From positions 1 to 23,856 of the forward strand of contig JAICZB010000008.1 in assembly GCA_025933895.1 (NCBI GenBank): a stretch of DNA of 23,856 nt, in the 5' to 3' direction. The position numbers were made by a program, and so were the translations under genes. Position 1 is the stretch's first letter, and each line of letters opens with the position of its first letter. This document shows positions 1-6,317 of this stretch, in pieces. Below the pieces are notes generated by a model. The model saw only the letters and a list, made by a program, of their open reading frames with translations, did not search any database and was not told the DNA's origin. The DNA is from Thermoleophilia bacterium (GTDB taxonomy: Bacteria; Actinomycetota; Thermoleophilia; Gaiellales; Gaiellaceae).

Positions 1-1
1 G

Positions 2-202
2 TGCGCCGAATATCTCGGCAAGGGACGGCGCGTCGCAATCGACGGGCGGTTGAAGTCCCGCTCGTGGGAGGACGAGGGCAAGCGGCGCAGCGCGCTCGAG
101 GTGGTCGCCCGGCGGGTCGAGTTCCTCGGCGGCGGGCCGCGCAGCGACGAGCGCGGAGAGGGCGCCGACGTGATCCCGTTCGAGGCTCCGGCGGCTGTCT
201 AG
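2..202 (+). CDS. ssb: Single-stranded DNA-binding protein, C-terminal part (5' end outside window)
   Basis: The open frame enters from the left edge and stops with TAG at 200-202, giving the last 66 residues. The segment CAEYLGKGRRVAIDGRL followed by EVVARRVEFLG is the second half of the bacterial SSB OB-fold: the strand after the conserved W/C-AEYL region and the final beta strand. SSB coats single-stranded DNA in replication, recombination and repair, and its extreme C-terminal acidic tip (usually DDDIPF) recruits partner proteins. Here a related ADVIPF is followed by seven more residues (EAPAAV ending after F-E), so the tip is not terminal. The linker is very short, about 20 residues. The gene converges on the hydrolase, sharing 4 nt at the stops. 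Identification is confident; whether it is the main SSB or a paralogue cannot be told from the fragment. Confidence 0.85.
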   Translation, partial: CAEYLGKGRRVAIDGRLKSRSWEDEGKRRSALEVVARRVEFLGGGPRSDERGEGADVIPFEAPAAV

Positions 203-1053
203 CCGACGGAGTCCACGAAGTCGCGGATCGCCGCGACGCACACGTCCGGTCGCTCGCCGATCAGGAGGTGACCGCAGCCGGCGATCGCCCGCAGCGGTGC
301 GCGGAGGCGGCGGGCGTACTCCATCCCGTCCTCGAGCCGCACCCAGTGGTCGCTCGCCCCCCAGAGGCAGACGCAAGGACAGGCGACGCGGTCGAGCTCG
401 GTACGCGGGTCCGAGGCGAGCAGCGCCTGCCCGGCCTGACGCGTGTTCGTGTGGTGCGCGGGGCCGACGAGGAAGGCCTCGGCGAGCTCCGGCTCGAGCG
501 CGTCGGGATCCGCGGCGCCCCACCAGCCGAACGCGATCCGACGGCCGAGCCGCGACCGCGACCACGCACGCCGGTACGGCGCGATCAGACGACCCGGCCG
601 TGCGAGACCGAGCACGGCGAGCGTGACCTGAGCGGCGCGGGACGCGGAGCCGATCCCTGCCGCACCGGCGAGGACGAGGCCGCGCGCGGCATCCGGCCGC
701 AGCACCGCGGCGCGGAGCACGACGACACCGCCGAGCGAGTGACCGACCCACACTGCGCCGCGAACGGCCTCCGCGTCCGCGATCGCCAGAACGGCCTCCG
801 CCAGCGCGTCGACGTTACGAGCCTCGGGCAGAGGCGCCGAGCCTCCGTGACCGGGCAGGTCGGGCACGAGGACGCGGTCGCGCGCGGCGAGCTGCGGTGC
901 GAGCGCGCGCCAGTTCTCGATCGTCCCGCCGAGCCCGTGGACGAGCACGAGCGGCGGGCCGTCACCGCCGACCGCGTAGCGCAGCCGCGTACCACGCCAC
1001 TCGAGCTCGCGCTCCTCGAAACCCGGGAGACGCTGTTTGCCCTCCGTCGGCAC
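199..1053 (-). CDS. Alpha/beta-fold hydrolase
   Basis: A 284-residue protein, GTG start, of the alpha/beta hydrolase fold-1 family. The oxyanion-hole segment LVLVHGLGG lies at about 35-43, the nucleophile elbow GHSLGG at 104-109 (Ser106), a likely acid in GASDHW (Asp235) and the catalytic His in GCGHLL (His262). A cap region with WGAADPD spans roughly 150-205. Such proteins cleave esters, C-C bonds or similar; the substrate cannot be read from sequence. No signal peptide is seen, so it is cytoplasmic. No Shine-Dalgarno precedes the GTG, and a CAGAAT hexamer sits 8 nt upstream, consistent with leaderless transcription. Its promoter would overlap the divergent promoter at 1037-1066. The family call is firm; the function is open. 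Confidence 0.88.
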   Translation of the reverse strand: MPTEGKQRLPGFEERELEWRGTRLRYAVGGDGPPLVLVHGLGGTIENWRALAPQLAARDRVLVPDLPGHGGSAPLPEARNVDALAEAVLAIADAEAVRGAVWVGHSLGGVVVLRAAVLRPDAARGLVLAGAAGIGSASRAAQVTLAVLGLARPGRLIAPYRRAWSRSRLGRRIAFGWWGAADPDALEPELAEAFLVGPAHHTNTRQAGQALLASDPRTELDRVACPCVCLWGASDHWVRLEDGMEYARRLRAPLRAIAGCGHLLIGERPDVCVAAIRDFVDSVG

Positions 1054-1066
1054 GAGGGCATATTCT
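1037..1066 (+). promoter_or_regulatory. Putative promoter of the upstream ORF/HTH leader transcript
   Basis: TTGCCC at 1037-1042 and TATTCT at 1061-1066 each match 4 of 6 bases of the -35 and -10 consensus and are separated by 18 nt. A start site about 7 nt downstream would fall on the ATG at 1074. The promoter lies back-to-back with the start of the minus-strand hydrolase gene. It is called from hexamers alone. Confidence 0.45.
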
Positions 1067-1073
1067 GTGCGTG

Positions 1074-1103
1074 ATGGATGTTTCTGTGAGGCGGGCCGAG
1101 TGA
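1074..1103 (+). CDS. Possible leader peptide (upstream ORF, MDVSVRRAE)
   Basis: A nine-codon ORF, ATG to TGA, encodes MDVSVRRAE. Its ATG lies exactly 7 nt after the TATTCT -10 box, the spacing seen at other apparent leaderless starts in this window, so it could be translated from the first base of the mRNA. It contains tandem Arg codons (AGG CGG, 1089-1094). Its 3' half overlaps the first arm (1090-1097) of competing stems that lead into an intrinsic terminator, as in ribosome-mediated attenuators. No family match is known to me, and the ORF could be fortuitous. Confidence 0.35.
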   Translation: MDVSVRRAE

Positions 1104-1120
1104 GGCAACCACTGTGAGGC
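1086..1120 (+). repeat. Three exact GTGAGGC direct repeats at 14-nt spacing
   Basis: GTGAGGC occurs at 1086-1092, 1100-1106 and 1114-1120, each separated by 7 nt, giving an exact 14-nt period. A one-mismatch copy, GCGAGGC, follows at 1136-1142 out of phase. The array sits between the putative promoter and the terminator. It could be an iteron-like protein site on DNA or a repeated recognition element in the leader RNA. Confidence 0.6.
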
Positions 1121-1155
1121 CTGCACTGTCGACAAGCGAGGCGATCTAGCCCGCC
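1090..1155 (+). promoter_or_regulatory. Candidate attenuator leader with mutually exclusive stems
   Basis: Segment 1091-1097 (GCGGGCC) can pair with 1118-1124 (GGCCTGC; 7 bp including one G-U), with an inner AGTG/CACT stem at 1099-1102 and 1110-1113. The same 5' segment, 1090-1096 (GGCGGGC), is also perfectly complementary to 1149-1155 (GCCCGCC), the 5' arm of the terminator at 1150-1175. Forming that pair would destroy the terminator. This three-state arrangement is typical of attenuators and riboswitches. It does not match a riboswitch class I recognise. Confidence 0.4.
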
Positions 1156-1181
1156 AGCGCGTTGCGCGCGGCGGGTTTTTT
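1150..1181 (+). terminator. Intrinsic (Rho-independent) terminator in the leader
   Basis: The stem CCCGCC (1150-1155) / GGCGGG (1170-1175) continues as GCGCG (1157-1161) / CGCGC (1165-1169) with a single bulged A1156 and a TTG loop. Six T residues follow at 1176-1181. It lies only 11 nt before the Shine-Dalgarno of the HTH gene, so it either ends a short upstream RNA or acts as an attenuator of that gene. Confidence 0.8.
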
Positions 1182-1205
1182 CGTTCCAGGAAAAGGAGCC
1201 AACCG

Positions 1206-1376
1206 ATGGCGAATCACCTCACGCCCGAAGAACTGTCGAAAGAGCTCGGTCTCGACAGGCAGGAGGTGATCCGGGTGTGCGTCGAAGAGGGCGTGCCTAT
1301 CTACCAGGGAAAGATCGACAAGTACCTCTTCCAGGCGCAGCTGCAGGCACTGGCCGCGCAGCAGCCCGCAGCGTAG
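1206..1376 (+). CDS. Small helix-turn-helix (excisionase/MerR-like) protein
   Basis: A 56-residue ORF with a good Shine-Dalgarno (AAGGAG at 1193-1198, 7 nt before the ATG). The pattern LTPEELSKELGLDRQEVIRV followed by EEGVPIYQGKIDKYLF resembles the HTH_17/excisionase-type DNA-binding fold: a first helix that reads the target, a turn, then a short wing where these proteins usually have VGRRYRF. The tail (about 43-56) is Ala/Gln-rich. A regulatory role is inferred from the fold only. It follows the terminator-containing leader directly and converges on Ku with a 10-nt gap, so its expression may be controlled by attenuation. The open frame and RBS are clear; DNA binding is a moderate-confidence inference. 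Confidence 0.72.
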   Translation: MANHLTPEELSKELGLDRQEVIRVCVEEGVPIYQGKIDKYLFQAQLQALAAQQPAA

Positions 1377-1386
1377 AGCTCAGGCG

Positions 1387-2250
1387 TCAGGCGGACTTCT
1401 TCGCCGGCGCCCGGCGAGACCGGGAGCCGGCTTTCGAGCCGGTTTTCCCGTCCTTGGATCCTTCCGCCGAGCGTCGGGTCCGTGCGTCGGCGACGCTCTG
1501 GCGCAACGCCTCCATCAGATCGATGACAGGCGCCTCGGCGACAGGCTCCGGCGCGACGATCTCCTGGCCGGCGAGCTTCGCCTCGAGCATCTGCGCGAGG
1601 TCGCGGCGGTAGTCGTTCTCGAAGTCCTCGGGGCTCCAGTCGCCGGCGAGGCTGGAGATGACCTGCTCGGCGAGCTTCAGCTCGGCCTCCTGCACGTCGG
1701 TCTCGGCAACGGCCTCCTCGATCTCGTCCCGCGCCCGCACGTCCTCGGCGAAGAAGAGCGTCTCGAGCAACAGCGCGCCGGACTGGGCGCGGATGAGGCA
1801 GAGGTTCTCCTTGCCCCAGAGGACGAACTTGCCGACCGCAGCCATGCCCGACTCCTCCATCGCGCGCAGCAGGAGGACGTAGGGCCGCCGCTGCGCGTCT
1901 CCGCCGGCGGGCGCGAGGTAGTACGTGCGGTCGAAGTAGACGGGATCGACGTCCGCGAGCCGGACGAAGCGGAGGATCGCGATCGACTGGGACCGCTGCA
2001 GGGCGACGGCCTCGAGATCGGCCTCCTCGACGAGAACGTACTGGCCCTTCGCGAACTCCCAGCCCTTCACGAGCTCCTCGGGCTCCACGTCGCGCTCGTG
2101 CACCGGGCACCAGCGCTTCTGCTTGATCGGCGTGCCGCACTCGCGGTGGAGCGTGCGGAAGGACACGTCCTTCCGCTGGGTCGCGAGCGCGAGCCCGACA
2201 GGGATGTTGACAAGGCCGAAGCTGATCGATCCGTTCCAGATGGTCCGCAT
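1387..2250 (-). CDS. ku: Ku protein of bacterial non-homologous end joining
   Basis: A 287-residue homodimeric DNA-end-binding protein. MRTIWNGSISFGLVNIPV at the N-terminus is the hallmark start of bacterial Ku. The core beta-barrel/bridge follows, including TLHRECGTPIK, KGWEFAKGQYVL, FDRTYYLAP and GKENLCLIR. After about residue 255 the chain becomes a basic Ser/Lys/Arg tail ending APAKKSA, a type of tail that in bacterial Ku aids DNA binding and recruitment of ligase D. The frame stays open upstream, but family conservation begins at this ATG. No Shine-Dalgarno precedes it, and TAAACT lies 10 nt upstream, suggesting a nearly leaderless mRNA. No ligD is in the window. It is divergent from the acyl-CoA ligase gene. 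Confidence 0.95.
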   Translation of the reverse strand: MRTIWNGSISFGLVNIPVGLALATQRKDVSFRTLHRECGTPIKQKRWCPVHERDVEPEELVKGWEFAKGQYVLVEEADLEAVALQRSQSIAILRFVRLADVDPVYFDRTYYLAPAGGDAQRRPYVLLLRAMEESGMAAVGKFVLWGKENLCLIRAQSGALLLETLFFAEDVRARDEIEEAVAETDVQEAELKLAEQVISSLAGDWSPEDFENDYRRDLAQMLEAKLAGQEIVAPEPVAEAPVIDLMEALRQSVADARTRRSAEGSKDGKTGSKAGSRSRRAPAKKSA

Positions 2251-2260
2251 GAGAATTCCG

Positions 2261-2266
2261 AGTTTA
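2261..2266 (-). promoter_or_regulatory. Possible -10 box for ku
   Basis: On the minus strand TAAACT (4 of 6 consensus bases) ends 10 nt before the ku ATG. No convincing -35 is visible. A start site here would leave a 5' leader of at most a few nucleotides, which agrees with the lack of a Shine-Dalgarno. Confidence 0.3.
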
Positions 2267-2310
2267 GTTGGGGACCGGCGGTTTTCTCGATTCTCATCGG
2301 CTTCCCTGCA

Positions 2311-2316
2311 TACGAT
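2311..2316 (+). promoter_or_regulatory. Possible -10 box for the acyl-CoA ligase gene (leaderless)
   Basis: TACGAT lies exactly 7 nt before the ATG at 2324, so transcription would begin at the A of the start codon. There is no Shine-Dalgarno. The same TACGAT-N7-ATG arrangement precedes the HAD gene at 11304. No clear -35 is present. Confidence 0.45.
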
Positions 2317-2323
2317 TCGGCGC

Positions 2324-4021
2324 ATGGAAAGGCGGACAGCGCCCGAGCTCTGGCGCGACGCCGTCCGCGACGCGCCGGCCGAGCCCGCGTATCTCGAGGA
2401 GACGGCGGAAGGCTGGCAGCCGGTTTCGTGGGGTGAGGCGGCGGAGCGCGTCGAGGCGCTCGCCCGGGGACTGCTCGCGCGCGGCGTGCGCCACGGCGAC
2501 CGCGTGGCGGTCCTGGCGCAGACACGGCTCGAGTGGATCCTGCTCGACTGGGCCGTGATGTCGATCGGCGCCGTCGTCGTCGGGCTGTATCCGACGAGCT
2601 CGGCGAAGGAGTGCGAGTACATCCTCGGACACTGCGAGGCGGTGCTCGCCTTCACGGAGGACGAGGAGCAGACGCGGAAGCTCGTCTCCATTCGCGGCAC
2701 CCTCCCGACGCTGCGCGAGATCATCCCGTTCGACTGGCTCGAGAAGCTCGAGTCGGATGGGCGCCTCTCGAGGCATCTCCAGCCGGATCTCGTCGAGGAG
2801 GACGACCTCGCGACACTGATCTACACCTCCGGCACGACCGGCCCGCCGAAGGGCTGCATGCTCACGCACGGGAACCTCGTCACGGCGGCGATCCGCGTGG
2901 TCGAGGGGATGAACCAGCCGGGCGACGTCGTGCTCCTCTTCCTCCCGCTCGCGCACAGCTACGGGCGGCTCGCGCACCAGGCGGGAACGCATCGCGGGGC
3001 GACCGTCGCGCTCGTCGCGGACGTCGCCCGCGTGCCCGAGGCGTTGGCGGCGGTGCGGCCCACGGTCCTGCCGGCCGTACCGCGCGTCTACGAGAAGGTG
3101 CATGCGAACACGCTCGGGGAGATCGAGCGCGCCGAAGGGCTACGCAAGCGGATCGGGCTCTGGGCGCTCGGGGTCGGTGCCCGTGTGAGCCGCACCCGTC
3201 GTGAGGGATCTTCCGTCGGCGGCCTCCTCGCGGTGCAGCATCGGCTGGCCGACCGGCTCGTGTTCGCCAAGGTGCGCGAGCGGCTCGGAGGGCGCCTCCG
3301 GGTCGGCGTGTCCGGCGCGGCCCCGCTCTCCCCCGAGGTGATGGAGTTCTTCCACGCGCTCGGCGTCCCGGTGGTCGAGGGGTACGGCCTGACCGAGACG
3401 TCCAGCTCGGCAACGGTCAACGCACCGGGCGACTTCCGCATCGGAACGGTCGGCCGGCCGGTCGAGGGCGCGGAGCTCCGCCTCGCCGACGACGGCGAGA
3501 TCCTGATCCGGAGCAGCTCCGTCTTCGCGGGCTACTACAAGGAGCCGGAAGCGACCGCGGCGGCGCTGACCGACGACGGCTGGCTCCGCACCGGCGACGT
3601 CGGCGAGATCGACGCCGAGGGCTTCCTACGGATCACCGACCGCAAGAAGGACCTGATCATCACTGCGGGCGGCAAGAACATCGCGCCGCAGAACCTCGAG
3701 AACGCGCTCAAGACCTCACGCTTCGTCTCGCAGGCGCTCGTCGTCGGAGACCGTCGCCCCTACGTGACCGCGCTCGTGACGCTCGACGAGGCCGAGGTCA
3801 CTTCGAGCGGCCGGAACCCGCAGGAGCTCGTGCAGGAGGTCGTGGACCAGGTCAACCGCGACCGGACGCGCGTCGAGCAGATCAAGCGGTTCTCGATCCT
3901 CCCTCGCGACTTCTCCCAGGAGGAGGGCGAAGTGACGCCCACACTGAAGTTGCGTCGCAAGGTCGTCCACGAGCATTTCGCGGACGAGATCGAGCGGATG
4001 TACGCGGACGGGCGGGGCTAA
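2324..4021 (+). CDS. Long-chain fatty-acid--CoA ligase (AMP-forming, FadD15/ACSL type)
   Basis: A 565-residue ANL-superfamily enzyme that activates a fatty acid with ATP to an acyl-adenylate, then transfers it to CoA. Visible motifs are the phosphate-binding loop YTSGTTGPPKG (167-177), GYGLTET (353-359), the adenylate-binding GWLRTGDVG, the hinge DRKKDLIITAGGKNIAP and the C-terminal catalytic Lys542 in TPTLKLRRK. Segments such as LPLAHSYGR and SGAAPLSPEV match the long-chain subgroup used in lipid activation or degradation. The frame is open further upstream, but homology starts at this ATG and a TACGAT box sits 7 nt before it. It ends convergent with the NlpC/P60 gene, with stops overlapping at 4018-4021. 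The exact chain-length preference is unknown. Confidence 0.9.
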   Translation: MERRTAPELWRDAVRDAPAEPAYLEETAEGWQPVSWGEAAERVEALARGLLARGVRHGDRVAVLAQTRLEWILLDWAVMSIGAVVVGLYPTSSAKECEYILGHCEAVLAFTEDEEQTRKLVSIRGTLPTLREIIPFDWLEKLESDGRLSRHLQPDLVEEDDLATLIYTSGTTGPPKGCMLTHGNLVTAAIRVVEGMNQPGDVVLLFLPLAHSYGRLAHQAGTHRGATVALVADVARVPEALAAVRPTVLPAVPRVYEKVHANTLGEIERAEGLRKRIGLWALGVGARVSRTRREGSSVGGLLAVQHRLADRLVFAKVRERLGGRLRVGVSGAAPLSPEVMEFFHALGVPVVEGYGLTETSSSATVNAPGDFRIGTVGRPVEGAELRLADDGEILIRSSSVFAGYYKEPEATAAALTDDGWLRTGDVGEIDAEGFLRITDRKKDLIITAGGKNIAPQNLENALKTSRFVSQALVVGDRRPYVTALVTLDEAEVTSSGRNPQELVQEVVDQVNRDRTRVEQIKRFSILPRDFSQEEGEVTPTLKLRRKVVHEHFADEIERMYADGRG

Positions 4022-5121
4022 CCGAGGATGCGCTTCGCGCCGTAGTACTCCGAGCTGTACCAGCCCTCGCTCAGGCTGTCGATCCGCACGACGTCGCCGG
4101 TGTGCGGCGCGTGGATGAACTGTCCGTTGCCGACGTAGATCCCGACGTGGCCGAGGCCGGCGAAGAAGACGAGGTCGCCGGGCTCGAGCTCGCTTCGCGG
4201 CACCGAGACGGAGTCGCCGTAGTTCCACTGCGCGACGGTGTAGTGCGGCAGTGACACGCCGACCTGGGCGTAGACGTACATGACGAGGCCGGAGCAGTCG
4301 AAGCCGCTCGGGCTCGCCCCTCCCCACACGTACTTGACGCCGAGGTATTGCATCGCGATCCCGACGACGCTGCTGTACCTGTCGCCCGGGATCGAGGTGC
4401 TGACGGGATTGCCGACGCCGAAGCTGCCCTGGGGTGCGGCCGCCTGCGACTGCGCCGCCGCCTGCGCGGCATGGGCCGCCGCAGCCTGAGCGGCCTGCTG
4501 CGACGCGATCATGTGTTGGATCTGCGTGCGGACCGAGTTGTAGAGACGACTCTCGGCGGCGCGCCGGCCCTCGATGCGGTTGCGCTCCGCCGCGCGTGCC
4601 GCGACGAGCCGGTTCTGGCGGACGCGCTCGCGGCGCAGGAGCCCCCGGCGGCGCACCATCTGGTGCTGGAACGACAGCACCTGCTCGATGAGCTCGTTGT
4701 TCTGCTTCGACATCGAGTTGACGGTCTCGATGCGCGAGATGAGGTCGTCGAGGCTGCGGGCGCCGAGGATGACGGCGAGGGATGACTGCTGATCCTCGGA
4801 CGTGTAGATCGCGACGAGCCGCTGCATGAGCGTTTGCTGGGCGCGGCGGAAGTTCCCGTGGGCCACCCCGAGCGCCTGCCGGTTGACGCGGAGCTGGTGC
4901 TCGACGAGCCGCAGCTTCGCGTTCGCGGCCCGGTAACGGCTGTTCGCCCGCTGGGCGGCCGCATCGAGCTGCCGCAGCCGATCGAGCACGCTCTGTGCCT
5001 GAGCACGCTTCGCGGCGATCGGGTTGGCCCGCGCCCCCGGCACCGAGGCCCCCAACAGGCCCGCCACGAGCAGGCCGAACAAAAGCGCCGAAAGAGCCGC
5101 AACCCGTCCCGGCGCACGCAA
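4018..5121 (-). CDS. Secreted coiled-coil NlpC/P60 peptidoglycan hydrolase
   Basis: A 367-residue exported protein. I chose the TTG at 5121 because GGGAGG precedes it by 6 nt and the result begins with a clean signal peptide (basic MRAPGR, hydrophobic core, cleavage near ARA). Residues about 40-220 form a long coiled coil rich in Arg/Gln/Glu with the segment LVAIYTSEDQQSSLAVILGA, as in PcsB/EnvC-like modules. An Ala/Gln linker follows, then a C-terminal NlpC/P60 domain with Cys276 (FDCSGL), His325 (GHVGIY) and His337 (FIHAP). Such enzymes cut the D-Glu/diamino-acid bond of stem peptides in wall remodelling and cell separation. It is divergent from the 3D-domain gene, which shares the coiled-coil design. 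Confidence 0.92.
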   Translation of the reverse strand: MRAPGRVAALSALLFGLLVAGLLGASVPGARANPIAAKRAQAQSVLDRLRQLDAAAQRANSRYRAANAKLRLVEHQLRVNRQALGVAHGNFRRAQQTLMQRLVAIYTSEDQQSSLAVILGARSLDDLISRIETVNSMSKQNNELIEQVLSFQHQMVRRRGLLRRERVRQNRLVAARAAERNRIEGRRAAESRLYNSVRTQIQHMIASQQAAQAAAAHAAQAAAQSQAAAPQGSFGVGNPVSTSIPGDRYSSVVGIAMQYLGVKYVWGGASPSGFDCSGLVMYVYAQVGVSLPHYTVAQWNYGDSVSVPRSELEPGDLVFFAGLGHVGIYVGNGQFIHAPHTGDVVRIDSLSEGWYSSEYYGAKRILG

Positions 5122-5151
5122 TGACGTCCTCCCGCCCGTCACAAGCGGTGC

Positions 5152-5180
5152 ACCGTAACAAGCCTGCCGGATGCTCGCAA
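5152..5180 (-). promoter_or_regulatory. Promoter of the NlpC/P60 gene
   Basis: On the minus strand TTGCGA (5180-5175) and TACGGT (5157-5152) are separated by 17 nt, an ideal spacing. Transcription would start about 25-30 nt before the TTG codon, leaving a short leader that contains the GGGAGG Shine-Dalgarno. The hexamers match 4 of 6 and 3 of 6 consensus bases. Confidence 0.45.
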
Positions 5181-5268
5181 CGGAGAACCGTCGCGAAAAT
5201 GCTGCAATTCGGCACCGCGGCTTCCGATGGCGCCGGCGGGTGCCGTCGCACAAAGTCGTGGCGTCGAG

Positions 5269-5274
5269 TACGGT
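5269..5274 (+). promoter_or_regulatory. Possible -10 box for the 3D-domain gene
   Basis: TACGGT, identical to the -10 of the divergent gene, lies 8 nt before the GTG at 5283. This supports a leaderless GTG start over the ATG at 5295, whose purine-rich GGGAGG abuts the codon with no usable spacing. No -35 is recognisable. Confidence 0.35.
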
Positions 5275-5282
5275 CCGCCCTC

Positions 5283-6275
5283 GTGCTCGGGAGGATGCGA
5301 TCCCGCGCCGCGCGGTTCGCAGGCCTCGCCGCGGCGCTCACGCTCACTGCTGCCTCGGCCGCGCTCGCCGCTCCTGGAACGGCGAATCGCGGAGGGCCCG
5401 CTGTCGCCGACGCCACGACCCAGCAGCTCGACTCGGAAGCACATCAGGCGCTGCTCAGCCTGTACGCGCTCGACTCAAGACTCCAGGCGTGGCAGACGCG
5501 CGTCGCCTCGCTCGAGCAGCAGGCGGCAACACTGCGAGGGCTGCGCGCGTCGCTCCAGCGGGAGCTCGGCGCCGCCAGGGCGTCGCTCACGACCGGCCAG
5601 CATCGGCTCGCGGTCGACCTCCGCGCCCTCTACGAACGAGGCAACGTCGACCCGGTGGCCGTCGTGCTCGGCGCAGAGTCCCTGGGCGAGGGCCTCCGCC
5701 GGCTCGACGCCCTGTCGCGCGTCTCCGACCAGAGCCGGCAGATCGTGACGGCGACGATCGCGGCGCGCAGCCGCCTGCTGCGGACGCGGCACCGCCTCGC
5801 CGCGGAGCAACGCCGGCTCGACCGCTCGCTCGCCGCTGCGCAGCAGGCAGAGCAGAGCCTGGCCCAGGCGGTGGCCGCCCGCCGCGCGTACATCTCCTCG
5901 CTGCGGGAGCGGGCGCGGATGCAGGCTGCGCAGGTCAGGAGCGTCGAAGCCGCGGCGCACACTGCCCAGCAGAAGTCGCAGCAGCTGCAGCGCACGACCT
6001 CCCCGCCGCCGTCGGGCAAGCGGCAGCTCACGGTGAGCGCGACCTGCTACGACCTTCCGGGCACGACCGCGACCGGGATGCCCGTCGGGCACGGGGTAGT
6101 CGCGGTCGACCCGTCCCTCATCCCGCTCGGAACCCGCATGTACGTACCCGGCTACGGCAACGGCGTTGCCGCCGACGTCGGCAGCGGCGTCAAGGGCGCC
6201 GTCATCGACCTCTGGATGACCGCCTCCGAATGCGCTTCTTGGGGCCGGCGGGCGGTCACGATCACGATCTACTGA
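5283..6275 (+). CDS. Secreted coiled-coil protein with C-terminal 3D (RlpA-like) domain
   Basis: About 330 residues from the GTG at 5283 (326 from the ATG at 5295; the start is uncertain). A signal peptide (RSRAARFAGLAAALTLTAAS, cleavage near ALA-AP) is followed by a long coiled coil at about 45-240 containing LAVDLRALYERGNVDPVAVV, which aligns in style with the neighbouring NlpC/P60 protein. The C-terminal 80 residues are a 3D domain: SATCYDLPGTTATG, VAVDPSLIPLGT, YGNGVAADVGSGVKG and VIDLW, with the three family Asp residues. This double-psi barrel occurs in lytic transglycosylases and resuscitation-type proteins that act on peptidoglycan. Enzymatic activity is not certain. A role in wall turnover or daughter-cell separation is inferred from architecture and the divergent partner. 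Confidence 0.85.
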   Translation: MLGRMRSRAARFAGLAAALTLTAASAALAAPGTANRGGPAVADATTQQLDSEAHQALLSLYALDSRLQAWQTRVASLEQQAATLRGLRASLQRELGAARASLTTGQHRLAVDLRALYERGNVDPVAVVLGAESLGEGLRRLDALSRVSDQSRQIVTATIAARSRLLRTRHRLAAEQRRLDRSLAAAQQAEQSLAQAVAARRAYISSLRERARMQAAQVRSVEAAAHTAQQKSQQLQRTTSPPPSGKRQLTVSATCYDLPGTTATGMPVGHGVVAVDPSLIPLGTRMYVPGYGNGVAADVGSGVKGAVIDLWMTASECASWGRRAVTITIY

Positions 6276-6283
6276 TCCTCCAC

Positions 6284-6289
6284 TACACT
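6284..6289 (+). promoter_or_regulatory. Possible -10 box for the response-regulator gene
   Basis: TACACT matches 4 of 6 -10 bases and would give a leader of about 22 nt holding the purine-rich GAGGGGGGAG Shine-Dalgarno (6301-6310). No clear -35 is seen, and it begins only 9 nt after the preceding stop codon. Confidence 0.3.
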
Positions 6290-6317
6290 GAGCGCCGCGA
6301 GAGGGGGGAGATTCGCG

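Noticed and set aside
1104..1124. Resemblance of CCACTGTGA in the 1054-1205 leader to part of the cobalamin riboswitch core
   Set aside because: The upstream core and a B12 box are absent and the leader is too short. The match is a few bases only.
2251..2724. N-terminal extension of Ku into the acyl-CoA ligase gene
   Set aside because: Ku family similarity begins exactly at MRTIWNGSI; the extension is antisense to the ligase and Ser/Arg-rich without family features.
5122..5282. Possible c-di-AMP (ydaO) riboswitch between the two wall-protein genes, as occurs before such genes in some Actinobacteria
   Set aside because: None of the conserved ydaO blocks can be found, and the gap is shared by two divergent promoters with very short leaders.
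4995..5294. Upstream extension of the 3D-domain protein to an ATG at 4995
   Set aside because: It would run antisense through the signal-peptide end of the NlpC/P60 gene and bury the signal peptide 100 residues inside the protein.
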